Shown: positions 40,906 to 49,649 of the stretch, piece after piece | How the letters are laid out: the number at the start of each line of letters is the position of its first letter | Numbering within the stretch: position 1 is the first letter of the stretch | Assembly (NCBI GenBank): GCA_963753485.1 | Contig: CAVWCL010000008.1 | Location: forward strand, 62,001-126,000 | Source: CAWDLX01 sp963753485 | GTDB taxonomy: Bacteria; Actinomycetota; Actinomycetes; Mycobacteriales; Micromonosporaceae | Length of the DNA stretch: 64,000 nucleotides | Direction of reading: 5' to 3' | Translations under genes and position numbers: made by a program | The notes under the pieces: generated by a model | Database searches by the model: none | Seen by the model: only the letters and a program-made list of their open reading frames with translations | Told to the model about the DNA's origin: nothing

Positions 40906-42105
40906 GTGGGCGGACAGACCCCCGGCACGGCACTCCGCCACGTACTCTTCCTCAACTGGCGCGACACTCGAAACCCCGAGGGTGGCGGCTCCGAGGTGTA
41001 CGTCGAGCGGATCGCCGCCGAACTGGTACGCAGGGGCCTGCGCGCGACCGTCCTGTGCGCCGCCCACGCCAATGCGCCGGCCGACGAGGTCACCGCCGGC
41101 GGTGTCCACATTGTCCGGCGTGGTGGCCGCCGGACCGTTTACTTCTATGCCGCGATGACCTACCTCGCCGGCTGGTTCGGCGTCGGAGTGCTGGCTCGCC
41201 GGCACGGGCGACCGGATGTGGTCGTCGATGTCTGTAACGGACTGCCGTTCTTCTCGATCCTGTACGCCCGGCGGCCGGTGGTCGCCCTGGTCCACCACGT
41301 CCATCGCCACCAGTGGCGGGTGGCGCTGCCCGGCTGGCGCGGCCGGGTCGGCTGGTGGATCGAGTCCCGGCTCGCCCCTCGGTTGTACCGCACCTGCCGC
41401 TATGTCACGGTTTCGCACGCCACCCGCAGCGAGCTGGGCGGCCTGGGCGTGGCGGCCGGCCGGGTGACGGTCATCCACAACGGCACGCCGGAGAAGCCCG
41501 CACCGGCGACCGCGCGGGAGCGCAGCGCCACCCCGCACCTGCTCGTGCTGGGCCGGTTGGTGCCGCACAAGCAGGTGGAGGTCGCGCTGCACGCGGTCGC
41601 CGCCCTTACCCGCGAGATCCCCGGGCTCGGGCTGACCGTCGCCGGCCGGGGTTGGTGGGAATCGCAGCTACGCGAGCTCGCTGCCGAGCTGGGCATCAGC
41701 TCCCAGGTCCAGTTCACCGGGTTCGTCACGGAGGCCGAGAAGCATGCCCTGCTCGCGTCGGCCTGGCTGGCGCTCACGCCGTCCCTCAAGGAGGGCTGGG
41801 GTCTGACCATCGTCGAGGCGGGCGAGTGGGGCACGCCGACGGTCGCGTTCCGCAGCGCGGGCGGGGTCACCGAAGCGCTGATCGACGGCGTGACCGGTCT
41901 GCTGGCCGATGACGGTGCCGACTTCACGGCGAAGGTGCACGAACTGATCTGCGACGACGACCGGCGGCTGGCCATGGGCGAGGCGGCCCGGGCCCATGCC
42001 GCCCAATTCACCTGGGCCGCGGCCGGGGAACGGTTCGCTGCACTGGTCGGCGGGGCGGCGAACGGTCCGACCCGGCTGGAGCGGGAGCCCTACCTGGTTC
42101 CGTAG
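40906..42105 (+). CDS. Glycosyltransferase family 4
   Basis: A 399-residue GT-B enzyme. The N-terminal GT4 domain has FLNWRDTRNPEGGGSEVYVE, and HHVHRHQWRVALPGW follows. The C-terminal donor-binding domain has LVLGRLVPHKQVEVALHAVA and the EX7E-type TPSLKEGWGLTIVEAGEWGT. GTG 40906 is chosen (GGGAG six bases upstream); the open frame extends to 40600 within the divergent aftD 5' end. It resembles the mycobacterial Rv0225 type. The donor sugar is unknown, and an envelope glycan role is inferred from its neighbours. The 3' end overlaps the DUF2613 gene by 16 bases. Confidence 0.9.
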   Translation: MGGQTPGTALRHVLFLNWRDTRNPEGGGSEVYVERIAAELVRRGLRATVLCAAHANAPADEVTAGGVHIVRRGGRRTVYFYAAMTYLAGWFGVGVLARRHGRPDVVVDVCNGLPFFSILYARRPVVALVHHVHRHQWRVALPGWRGRVGWWIESRLAPRLYRTCRYVTVSHATRSELGGLGVAAGRVTVIHNGTPEKPAPATARERSATPHLLVLGRLVPHKQVEVALHAVAALTREIPGLGLTVAGRGWWESQLRELAAELGISSQVQFTGFVTEAEKHALLASAWLALTPSLKEGWGLTIVEAGEWGTPTVAFRSAGGVTEALIDGVTGLLADDGADFTAKVHELICDDDRRLAMGEAARAHAAQFTWAAAGERFAALVGGAANGPTRLEREPYLVP

Positions 42106-42251
42106 ACGCCGGGCCTGATGTCCTGCACCTGGTTGGCGACATCGGCGGCGGAGGGGCTCAGCACCCGGGTGAGCGCGCCCACCGCCACCGCGCCGATCAC
42201 GACGCCGATGACCAGGGCGACGAGCTTGGAGAGCAACGTTGATGCCGCCAT
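42090..42251 (-). CDS. DUF2613 small membrane protein
   Basis: A 53-residue protein with one hydrophobic helix (LLSKLVALVIGVVIGAVAVG, about 6-25) followed by LTRVLSPSAADVANQVQDI. It matches the DUF2613 family, which in mycobacteria (Rv0236A) sits beside aftD. ATG 42251 is chosen because the family starts at this MAASTLL; the frame extends to 42320. Function unknown; association with AftD is by conserved context. Confidence 0.8.
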   Translation of the reverse strand: MAASTLLSKLVALVIGVVIGAVAVGALTRVLSPSAADVANQVQDIRPGVYGTR

Positions 42252-42264
42252 CGCCACTTCCTCC

Positions 42265-43980
42265 TCAGGTGTGTGGCGGCACGTTACCACGGGGTATCGC
42301 GCGGGCGAAGAGGCTGACACCGGCGCCTGCGAACACCCCGGCGGCCGCCAGGTCGACGGCGAGCAGCAGCCACCGACGACCGTCCGAGCGCCGATCGGGC
42401 ACCGGGGCCGCCGGGTTCTGGTACAGGTCGAGCACCGGGCCGGCCAGGACGCGCCGCAGTCCGGCCAGCGAGCCCACCGCCGGCGGCGGTTGCCCGCCGT
42501 GCTCGACCAAAACCCATCGGCTGCCCGCGGACGCGATCGGCCGGCCAGCCGCGATCAGCCGGCGCAGCTGCGCCGCCTGCGGATCCTCGCCCGCCACGAC
42601 GATGCCGCCCACCTGCAGGGTGTCGTCGACCAGCACGTCGGCGTCGAAGTAGCGCGGCGCCGGGTCGATCACAATCCGGCCGCGATTCCACGGGTATGTG
42701 CGGTACTCGCTGAACGGAAGCGCGATCACCTCACCGGGAGCGGCGGCGATCTGAGCCGCCACCCGGTCCCAGTCGGGTGGGTAGGAGACCGGCTGCAGCT
42801 GGCCCCAGCCGCCGAAGGCCAGATCGGGCATGGCCAGCACCGGCAGCGCGATCGCCGCCGCGGCGACCAGCCGGGCCCGGGGCCGGGCCAACCGGTCCGC
42901 CAGGCGCTCCACGCCGAGCGCCACGCAGACGGCGAGCAACAGGGCGTACGGGGCCAGGAACTTCTGCCCGTCCCGCAGCAGACCCGCGCCGGGGACGGCC
43001 TGGACAGCCCAGCTGAGCAGCCGGGCTGAGACGGCGAGGGTTCCGGCCGCGGCCACCACGAAGCCGACCGCGGCGACGACGGCGAGCCGGGTCGCGCCAC
43101 CCGACCAGCGCCGGCGCAAGGCGGGGTAGCCGGCGCCGGCCAGCAGCAGCAGGCCGAGCGTCACCACCGGGACGAGGACCGAGCTCCGGCTGGCCGGGGT
43201 GGTCAACGCGTTCCAGATACCGCCGGTGCCGGCCAGGGCGACCAGCGGGCCGGCCCAGTTCTCGCCGCGGGCGGCGAACGCCGCCACCCCGGCCGGATCC
43301 GAGCGGCCGCCGGCCGCCGTGGTCACCGCCGCCACCAGCCACGGCGCGTTCAGCGCCGCCACGCTGGCGACGGCCCATCCCCACGACCGGACCGCCGGCC
43401 AGCCTGGTCGCGCGGTCAATCCCGCCGTGACCGCGAGCGCGAGCAGTCCTCCGGTCGGCGTGATCGCCGCCGGGGCTGCGGCAACCATGAGCCGGGGCCA
43501 GGAGCCGGAGCGGCCGGCTCGGACGCCGAGCGCGGCCGCGACGAGCCAGGGCAGCGCCGCGTACCCGAGCAGCAGCCCCCACTGGCCCAGCAGCAGCCGC
43601 TCGGCCAGAAATGGGCTCCAGGCATAGCCGACCGCAGCGATCACCCGGGTCAGGACCCGCGTCGCCGGCACCAGGCGGGCGGCGCCGAGCGCGGCCAGGT
43701 ACACCGCGCCCGCCAGGGCGACGCGTTGCAGGAGCCAGCCGGGGGCCACCAGGCTGAGCAGCGAGACCACGGCGTCCTCCGGCACCGCCCGCGGCAGGCC
43801 GGCGGTGGGCGCGATCAAGTCCCACCGCAGCGGCTGGCGGGGCACGAACACCATGTCGAAGCTGAGCACGTAGCCCGGCCGGATCAGCGGCGCCAACACC
43901 AGCACCGTGATCACCGCGGCGGCGGCATGGCCGGCACGGGACTCCCGCCGACCGATCACAGCCGGCTCGGCGATGCTCAC
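42265..43980 (-). CDS. Polytopic membrane protein, GT-C-like (Rv0226c type)
   Basis: A 571-residue protein with about 12 hydrophobic helices through residue 395 and an extracytoplasmic C-terminal domain (about 400-545, with VIALPFSEYRTYPWNRGR), then a last membrane helix. The first loop after TM1 has GYVLSFDMVFVP, where an acidic residue sits in the position common in GT-C enzymes. No specific family name can be proven. In mycobacteria the corresponding neighbourhood has the membrane protein Rv0226c. It lies 14 bases downstream of the methyltransferase-DUF2613 strand block. Confidence 0.72.
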   Translation of the reverse strand: MSIAEPAVIGRRESRAGHAAAAVITVLVLAPLIRPGYVLSFDMVFVPRQPLRWDLIAPTAGLPRAVPEDAVVSLLSLVAPGWLLQRVALAGAVYLAALGAARLVPATRVLTRVIAAVGYAWSPFLAERLLLGQWGLLLGYAALPWLVAAALGVRAGRSGSWPRLMVAAAPAAITPTGGLLALAVTAGLTARPGWPAVRSWGWAVASVAALNAPWLVAAVTTAAGGRSDPAGVAAFAARGENWAGPLVALAGTGGIWNALTTPASRSSVLVPVVTLGLLLLAGAGYPALRRRWSGGATRLAVVAAVGFVVAAAGTLAVSARLLSWAVQAVPGAGLLRDGQKFLAPYALLLAVCVALGVERLADRLARPRARLVAAAAIALPVLAMPDLAFGGWGQLQPVSYPPDWDRVAAQIAAAPGEVIALPFSEYRTYPWNRGRIVIDPAPRYFDADVLVDDTLQVGGIVVAGEDPQAAQLRRLIAAGRPIASAGSRWVLVEHGGQPPPAVGSLAGLRRVLAGPVLDLYQNPAAPVPDRRSDGRRWLLLAVDLAAAGVFAGAGVSLFARAIPRGNVPPHT

Positions 43981-44002
43981 CCGCTTGCTCCGCGCCGGCG
44001 GA

Positions 44003-44764
44003 TCATCGCGGGCGCAGAACGAGCACGAGGTTCCAGGTGACGAACTCCCGCAGGCCCGGCAGCCGTACCACCCAGGTCGCCCACGACGGCAGGTAGCGCG
44101 GCATCACCGCGACCACGTCGGCCGCTGCATGCCGCCGAGCCCAGCGCATCGCCTGGCCGATCGAGACGCTGAACATACTCTCGCCGTACCGGTTCTTCGG
44201 CGGGCGCCCGTGGCGCCGCTGGTACCGGCGCGCAGCCCAGGCGCCACCGAGGTAGTGCCACGGGGAGGTCTCGTGCCCACCCCAGGGGGAGAGCCAGTTC
44301 GTGTAGGAGAGGTAGACGATGCCGCCCGGCCGGGTCACCCGGACCATCTCGTCGGCCATCCGGAACGGATCCGGCACGTGCTCGAGCACATTGGACGAGA
44401 AGCACAGGTCGACCGAACCGGTCCTGATCGGCAGATCCAGAGCGCTGCCCAGCAACGCGCCGTCGGGCAGGGTGCCGTCCCGCCACGACATCTCGCCCGC
44501 GTCGACGTCCACACAGATCACGGTGGCGCCGGCCCGTCGCAGCGCGGTGGAGAAATAGCCGGCCCCGCCGCCGACATCGACCACCACAGCGCCGGACAGC
44601 GCGGTGTACCGGCGTAGCTGGCTCAGGGTGTCGTCGGCGAGCAGCCGGTAGAAGTGGTCGGGGTCGCTCTGCTCCCGGCGGAACGCGCCGAAGAGCCGGA
44701 TCGACCGGGCCAGGTCGGCCCGGAACGCGCCCGCGGCCGGGAGCGTCTCGGCGCGTTGCCGCAT
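44003..44764 (-). CDS. SAM-dependent methyltransferase (Rv0224c type)
   Basis: A 253-residue class I methyltransferase. Motif I is VVVDVGGGAGYFSTALRRAG (about 59-78); VICVDVDAGEMSW and the motif-IV region SVDLCFSSNVLEHVPDPFRM are present, then VTRPGGIVYLSYTNWLSPWG. It lies 22 bases upstream of the GT-C-like gene on the same strand, so the two are likely cotranscribed. The family is encoded next to GT4 and membrane-protein genes in mycobacteria as well (Rv0224c). Substrate unknown. Confidence 0.88.
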   Translation of the reverse strand: MRQRAETLPAAGAFRADLARSIRLFGAFRREQSDPDHFYRLLADDTLSQLRRYTALSGAVVVDVGGGAGYFSTALRRAGATVICVDVDAGEMSWRDGTLPDGALLGSALDLPIRTGSVDLCFSSNVLEHVPDPFRMADEMVRVTRPGGIVYLSYTNWLSPWGGHETSPWHYLGGAWAARRYQRRHGRPPKNRYGESMFSVSIGQAMRWARRHAAADVVAVMPRYLPSWATWVVRLPGLREFVTWNLVLVLRPR

Positions 44765-44890
44765 GGCGCAGACCCCTCACTATGCTGACCGCTACCGCCC
44801 GGCCGGACGTGGCGACACTGTACTTCGCCCGCCCCGGCCGGCGGCGGGACATCGGGGCACGAGCGACAACGGCAGGAGCGCACGGCGACG

Positions 44891-46144
44891 ATGGCTGGCA
44901 CCGCGACCACCCGGGCGGCCGCGTCGGACGGCGACGGCGCGATCGGCGGGCGGCGGCGAACCGGTCGGCTCGGACCGGCCGGCGCGGCCGTGGCCGTGGC
45001 CGGGATCGTGGTCAACGCCCTCGGGTACGCGGTGCCGGTGCTCGGCGCGCGCACGCTGAGCGCGGCCGACCTCAGTGCCCTCGCCGCGATCCTCGCGCTG
45101 GGCGCCATAGCCACCGTGCCCGGCCTGGGTCTGCAGGCCGCGCTGGCGGTGCGCTGGGCCCGCCATGGGCTGGTCGCCAACGCGAACCGGGCCACCGCCG
45201 CCACCCTGGCCGCGACCGTGGGCGCGCTGCTGGTCGCCACCCCGGCCATCGTGATCGCGCTACACCTGGCGCCGGTCCTGCCCGCCCTGCTCATCGTCAC
45301 CACCGCGGCCGTCGTCGTGGCCAGCCGCTATCTCGGCGAGCTCCAGGGCGAGCAGCGGTTCGGCGGATTGGCCGTGGGCATCGTGCTGCTGGCCGTGGCC
45401 CGCTACGGCGGGGTGATCGTGGGACTGGCCGCGGGTGCCGGCGTCACCGTGTCGCTGGTCGCCGGGGCGGCGGTGGCCTGGCTGGTCGTACCGTTCCTCG
45501 CGCTGGTCGCCTGGCGAGGGCGGCCGGCGACGGCCGGCGATGGGCCCGCGGTCGTGCGTCCGCGCGACATCGCCGCGGCGGGCGGGGCCACCCTCGCCAT
45601 GCTGGTCGTCTCATACGCCGATCTGATCGTGGCCCGCGGCCTGCTGCCGGCGGCTGAGTCCGGCGCGTACGCGGTCGGTGCCGTGCTGACCAAGGGCGCG
45701 TTGTGGGCCCCCCAGGTGGTGACAATCCTGGCGCTGCCGCGATTGGCGCAGGGCCACCGCCGCACCTTGGTCGGCGCGCTCCTGGTGATCTCGACCTGCG
45801 CCGCCGCGCTGATCGGTGCGGCCGCGGTCGCTGGTGGCCTGGCCATGGGTCTGGCCGGCGGCCCGGCCTACACCCACCTCGGCGGGTACGCCCCGGCGTT
45901 CGCGGCGGTGGGCGGGCTCTACTCGATCTGCTTCCTGTTCGTGAATGCGGAGATCGCCGGCCGGGTTCGCTGGCCCGGCGCGCCATTGTGGTTGGCCCTG
46001 GCCGGGTTCGCGGCGGCCACCCAACTGCTGCCCGCGCCGAGCCTCGGCCAGATCCTCACCTGTTCGGTGGCGACCGCCGCCGTCGCGGCCGCGGCGACCG
46101 GTGCGATGACGGCCATCCGCGCCCGGCGAGCCGACCGGGGTTGA
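44891..46144 (+). CDS. Polysaccharide flippase-like (MOP superfamily) protein
   Basis: A 417-residue protein with about 12 hydrophobic helices. The pattern of an initial VLGARTLSAADLSALAAILA and a later SYADLIVARGLLPAAESGAY resembles Wzx/MurJ-like lipid-linked oligosaccharide flippases. It is transcribed away from the methyltransferase (126-bp gap). Together with the GT4, AftD-like and acyltransferase genes it completes a plausible assembly-export set for an envelope glycan. Exact substrate unknown. Confidence 0.78.
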   Translation: MAGTATTRAAASDGDGAIGGRRRTGRLGPAGAAVAVAGIVVNALGYAVPVLGARTLSAADLSALAAILALGAIATVPGLGLQAALAVRWARHGLVANANRATAATLAATVGALLVATPAIVIALHLAPVLPALLIVTTAAVVVASRYLGELQGEQRFGGLAVGIVLLAVARYGGVIVGLAAGAGVTVSLVAGAAVAWLVVPFLALVAWRGRPATAGDGPAVVRPRDIAAAGGATLAMLVVSYADLIVARGLLPAAESGAYAVGAVLTKGALWAPQVVTILALPRLAQGHRRTLVGALLVISTCAAALIGAAAVAGGLAMGLAGGPAYTHLGGYAPAFAAVGGLYSICFLFVNAEIAGRVRWPGAPLWLALAGFAAATQLLPAPSLGQILTCSVATAAVAAAATGAMTAIRARRADRG

Positions 46145-46167
46145 CCGCGGCGGCGGCCGGTGCCGGA

Positions 46168-48276
46168 TCAGGATGCGGCCGCTGGTTCCTCGTCGCTCAC
46201 GGCAATGGTCACCAGGCGGTGGGTCGCCCGGGTCAAGGCAACGTAGAGCACCCGGATCCCGGCCGGGGACTCGCCGGTGATCTCGTCGGGCGCTACCACG
46301 GCGACCGCGTCGTACTCCATGCCCTTGGCCCGCATGCCGTCGACCACCTGCAGCCGGGCTGGGTCGAGGCCGGCCAGCCAGCTGGCCACCGCGTCCCGCC
46401 GGGCCGTCGGCGTGATCACGCCGACGGTGCCCTCGACCGCGTCGAGCAGCTCCGTGACCGCCGCGGTGACCGCCGCGGTCAGCGCGTCGGCGCCGACCCG
46501 TAGCTGCTCGGGCGGTTTGCCGGTACGGCGAACCGCGCGCGGCAGGTCGGCGTCCGGCACCGCCTCACGGACCACCGCGGCGGCGAACTCGAAGATCTCG
46601 GCCGAGTTGCGGTAGTTGGTGCTCAGGTGGAAGCGGCGCAGCGGCTTGCCCCGCAGCGCCTCGTCGCGGGCCCGCACCGCCTCGGCCGGGTCGGGCCAGG
46701 CGCTCTGGGCGGCGTCGCCCACGATCGTCCAGCTCGCCTGCTGCCCGCGCCGGGCCAGCATCCGCCACTGCATGGGCGAAACATCCTGCGCCTCGTCGAC
46801 GAGGACGTGAGCGTAACCGTCGTAATTGTCCGGCCGGGTCGCCCGTTCCGGGGCGGCGTAGTAGCGATCAGCCACTGTGGACAGCTCGCGGAGATCCCCA
46901 CCCGCGGTGTCCAGCCCCAGCCCGCGACGCCGTGGCGGCCGCGGCTCTTCGCCGACCAGCTCCCGCAGCTCGTCCACGAGCGCCACGTCGGCCACGGTGA
47001 GCACCGCCGGCACGTGGGCCCACGACTCGGCGAGGGCGCCCACCTGGCTGGCCGAGAGCCAGTCCCGGCCGGCGTCGCGGACCCGGTCCGGATCGCGCAG
47101 CCAGCCCAGCACGTCAACCGGGGTCAGCACCGGCCACCAGGCGCGGGCGAAGCGCTCGAACTCGTTGCGGTCGTAGAGCTCCGAGGCGAAGATGCGGGTC
47201 GTCCAGGCGACACCCTCCGGGCGCCGCCCCCACAGCGCCCGCACCAGCTCCCGCCGCGCGTGCGGGCCGGCGGCATTCGGGTGGTGGCCGAGGCCGTGCA
47301 CCTCCTGGCGGACCCGGGCCAGCTCCTCACTGCGCACGCGCAGGACCTCGCCGCCATAGACGATCCGCAGCTCCTGCGGGGCCTCGGGTGGCGGCTGGCG
47401 CAGAGCCCGTTGAAGTAGCCGGCGCATCCGCAGCGAGCCCTTGACGGCGGCGAGTGGCGGTGGGTCGAGTCGGTCGGTGGCGATGCCGTCCACGACAGCA
47501 CCGAGTGGGCGCAGCTCAGCGGTCTCCTCGCCGAGCGAGGGCAGGACCCGCTCCACATAGGACATGAAGATCGGCGACGGGCCGACGAGCAGGACCCCCC
47601 CGCCCTCGAAGCGCCGGCGGTCGCGGTAGAGCAGGTGCGCTGCCCGGTGCAGGGCCACCGCGGTCTTTCCGGTGCCCGGGCCGCCCTCGATCAGGGTGAC
47701 CCCGCGGGCGGGTGAGCGGATCGCCTCGTCCTGCTCGCGCTGGATGGTGGCGACGATGTCGCGCATCCGGGTCCCGCGGGCCCGGGCCAGCGTCGCCAGC
47801 AGGGCGCCCTCGCCGACCACGGCCAGGCCGCCGGCCGCGCCCGGGACGAGCAGGTCATCCTCGACGTCGATCACGGTGGGTCCACTGCAGCGGATCACCC
47901 GGCGGCGCACCACCCCCATCGACTCCTCGGCGGTCGCCTGGTAGAACGGCGCCGCCGCCGGCGCCCGCCAGTCCACCACCAGCGGCTCCTGAGCCCGATC
48001 GCGCAGGCCCAGCCGGCCGATGTGACGCACCTCACCGCCGGCGAGGTCGAGCCGGCCGAAGACCAGTCCCTCGTACTGCGCGTCCAGCGCCCGCAGGCGC
48101 CGCGCGGTATGGAAGACCATCGCGTCGCGCTCCACGAGTGAGCCCGGCGTGCGGGCGCCGGCCAACCGGTGACCCTCCCGGTGGGTGCGTTCCACCTCGG
48201 CCCGCAGCTCCTCGACCCGCGCGTACACCCGGTCGACGTGGCGTTGCTCAGCGGCGATCTCGGACGCTCGGGTCAC
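46168..48276 (-). CDS. HelD-like UvrD-family ATPase (RNA polymerase recycling factor)
   Basis: A 702-residue SF1 helicase-like ATPase. An N-terminal coiled coil (about 1-70, SEIAAEQRHVDRVYARVEEL) precedes Walker A (EGGPGTGKTAVALHRAAHLL, about 197-216). HVLVDEAQDVSPMQWRMLAR is motif II (about 490), RFHLSTNYRNS is motif IV-like, and LYVALTRATHRLV is motif VI. This layout matches actinobacterial HelD, which releases stalled RNA polymerase. The start is ambiguous between GTG 48276 and GTG 48303; the frame runs to 48555 antisense to the next gene. Single gene. Confidence 0.88.
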   Translation of the reverse strand: MTRASEIAAEQRHVDRVYARVEELRAEVERTHREGHRLAGARTPGSLVERDAMVFHTARRLRALDAQYEGLVFGRLDLAGGEVRHIGRLGLRDRAQEPLVVDWRAPAAAPFYQATAEESMGVVRRRVIRCSGPTVIDVEDDLLVPGAAGGLAVVGEGALLATLARARGTRMRDIVATIQREQDEAIRSPARGVTLIEGGPGTGKTAVALHRAAHLLYRDRRRFEGGGVLLVGPSPIFMSYVERVLPSLGEETAELRPLGAVVDGIATDRLDPPPLAAVKGSLRMRRLLQRALRQPPPEAPQELRIVYGGEVLRVRSEELARVRQEVHGLGHHPNAAGPHARRELVRALWGRRPEGVAWTTRIFASELYDRNEFERFARAWWPVLTPVDVLGWLRDPDRVRDAGRDWLSASQVGALAESWAHVPAVLTVADVALVDELRELVGEEPRPPRRRGLGLDTAGGDLRELSTVADRYYAAPERATRPDNYDGYAHVLVDEAQDVSPMQWRMLARRGQQASWTIVGDAAQSAWPDPAEAVRARDEALRGKPLRRFHLSTNYRNSAEIFEFAAAVVREAVPDADLPRAVRRTGKPPEQLRVGADALTAAVTAAVTELLDAVEGTVGVITPTARRDAVASWLAGLDPARLQVVDGMRAKGMEYDAVAVVAPDEITGESPAGIRVLYVALTRATHRLVTIAVSDEEPAAAS

Positions 48277-48337
48277 CTGCCTGCCACCCGCTCCCCTGGC
48301 CACGGTCTCGAACTGGCCCTCCAGGGTACGGCGGGGC

Positions 48338-49168
48338 TCACCAGGTGAAGCTGCTCGGGTAGGTCTGGTCGGCCAGCACGTTCTGCCCGGTGGCGTTCGG
48401 GTGGAAGAAGTCGATCGCGCTGAGCATGGTGAGCGTGAACGCCACCCCGGAGACGCTGTCGAACCGGCACCGGTGCCCGTAGCTGGCACAGGCGTCGCGG
48501 AGCTGGCCGTTGTACGCCGAGACCCGGTCCCGGACGGCGGCCCGGCGGTCGACATCGGCCCGGGCGGTCGAGGTCGGGTTGGTCAGCAGGTTGGGGCACA
48601 CCCCCGACTTCCACACCTGCACCGCGACCCGGCTGGTGTGCCCGACGACCCAGACCCGGTACAGGTCCGGGATGCCGACCACGAGCACCCGGGCGTTCGG
48701 CATCGCCTTCTTCAGGATCCCCAACGCCCGATCCACCGACGACCGGAACGCCGACGTCGAGGTCATCACGGTGTGGCAGGCATCGTTGCCGCCGATGAGC
48801 ACGGTGACGTAGTCGACCGGCCGGCTGGCCGCCTGCGACGCCTCCGCCGGTAGGTCGGCGACGGTGGCACCGGGGATCGCCAGGTTGCGGTTGTGCCCCG
48901 AGATGGCGGGGTTGGCCCGCTGGATGCGCCGGAAATGCGAGTTGACCAAGGTTCCGTCCCCGGTCGACCAGGAGTTGCGGGGACAGGCGGTGGGGGCGAG
49001 GCAGGAGCCGAACGCCGCAGTCAGCGAGTCGCCCAGGGCCACCATCGAGGACGGGAAGCCCTTCACCGGAGTCGGCTTCGGCCGCGGGCTCGGCCCGCCA
49101 CCGACCGGCGCCTTGCACGCGAGCGCGACCAGCGCGACCACGAGGACCAGCAGCCAACGTCGAGACAT
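48338..49168 (-). CDS. SGNH/GDSL hydrolase, lipoprotein
   Basis: A 276-residue secreted protein. The signal peptide has lipobox LVALAC with Cys18, followed by a Pro-rich linker. The SGNH catalytic blocks are present: ALGDSLTAAFG (Ser48), a Gly block, LIGGNDACH (Asn), and DFFHPNATGQ (Asp/His) near the C-terminus. Six other cysteines suggest disulfides. It is likely an esterase or lipase anchored outside the membrane. ATG 49168 is chosen because GAGGAG lies 7 bases upstream; a second ATG is at 49174. Confidence 0.92.
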   Translation of the reverse strand: MSRRWLLVLVVALVALACKAPVGGGPSPRPKPTPVKGFPSSMVALGDSLTAAFGSCLAPTACPRNSWSTGDGTLVNSHFRRIQRANPAISGHNRNLAIPGATVADLPAEASQAASRPVDYVTVLIGGNDACHTVMTSTSAFRSSVDRALGILKKAMPNARVLVVGIPDLYRVWVVGHTSRVAVQVWKSGVCPNLLTNPTSTARADVDRRAAVRDRVSAYNGQLRDACASYGHRCRFDSVSGVAFTLTMLSAIDFFHPNATGQNVLADQTYPSSFTW

Positions 49169-49250
49169 GTGCATACTCCTCACGACGACGCCCACCGTGA
49201 CCCGATCGCTACTCTACGAGAGTGTCGTACCCCGGTGCCACGATTCCCGC

Positions 49251-49526
49251 ATGGAGACGAATGGATCGACGGCCGGACACGTGGTGCACACCGGCTCAGG
49301 GCGAGCCGTCCGGCTGCCGGTCAGCGGTGACCAGTTCCGCTCGCTGATGAGCTACCTCGACGAGATGACCGCCATGCAGGGCTGCGACAACACTCTGCGC
49401 CACGCCGAGGGCTGGGCCCGGGCGCACGGGGTCGGCTGGGGCCGGCTGGCCCGGTCCCTGCGCGGGCTGGGCGGCTTCTGCGACTGCGAGGTCGGCATGA
49501 ACCTGGCCGCTGACGACTCCTGGTAG
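49251..49526 (+). CDS. DUF2695 protein
   Basis: A 91-residue protein. The segment QGCDNTLRHAEGWARAHGVG ... LRGLGGFCDCEVGMNL matches the DUF2695 signature, with the Cys/His-like cluster (C, C-x-C) and GGFCDCE. No function is known. ATG 49251 gives the expected start METNGS; the open frame extends to 48864 antisense to the hydrolase gene. Single gene, 55 bases after the divergent hydrolase start region. Confidence 0.82.
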   Translation: METNGSTAGHVVHTGSGRAVRLPVSGDQFRSLMSYLDEMTAMQGCDNTLRHAEGWARAHGVGWGRLARSLRGLGGFCDCEVGMNLAADDSW

Positions 49527-49649
49527 CGATGGCCGCCGTCACGATAATCGGTTCCCCGGTGGGTGGGGCGCTCGCTAGAGTCCAGCCGTGCCGCACACCG
49601 CCGACCTGAGCCACGGGGCGGTCCCGGCGACCCCGCGCGATCGCTGCGC

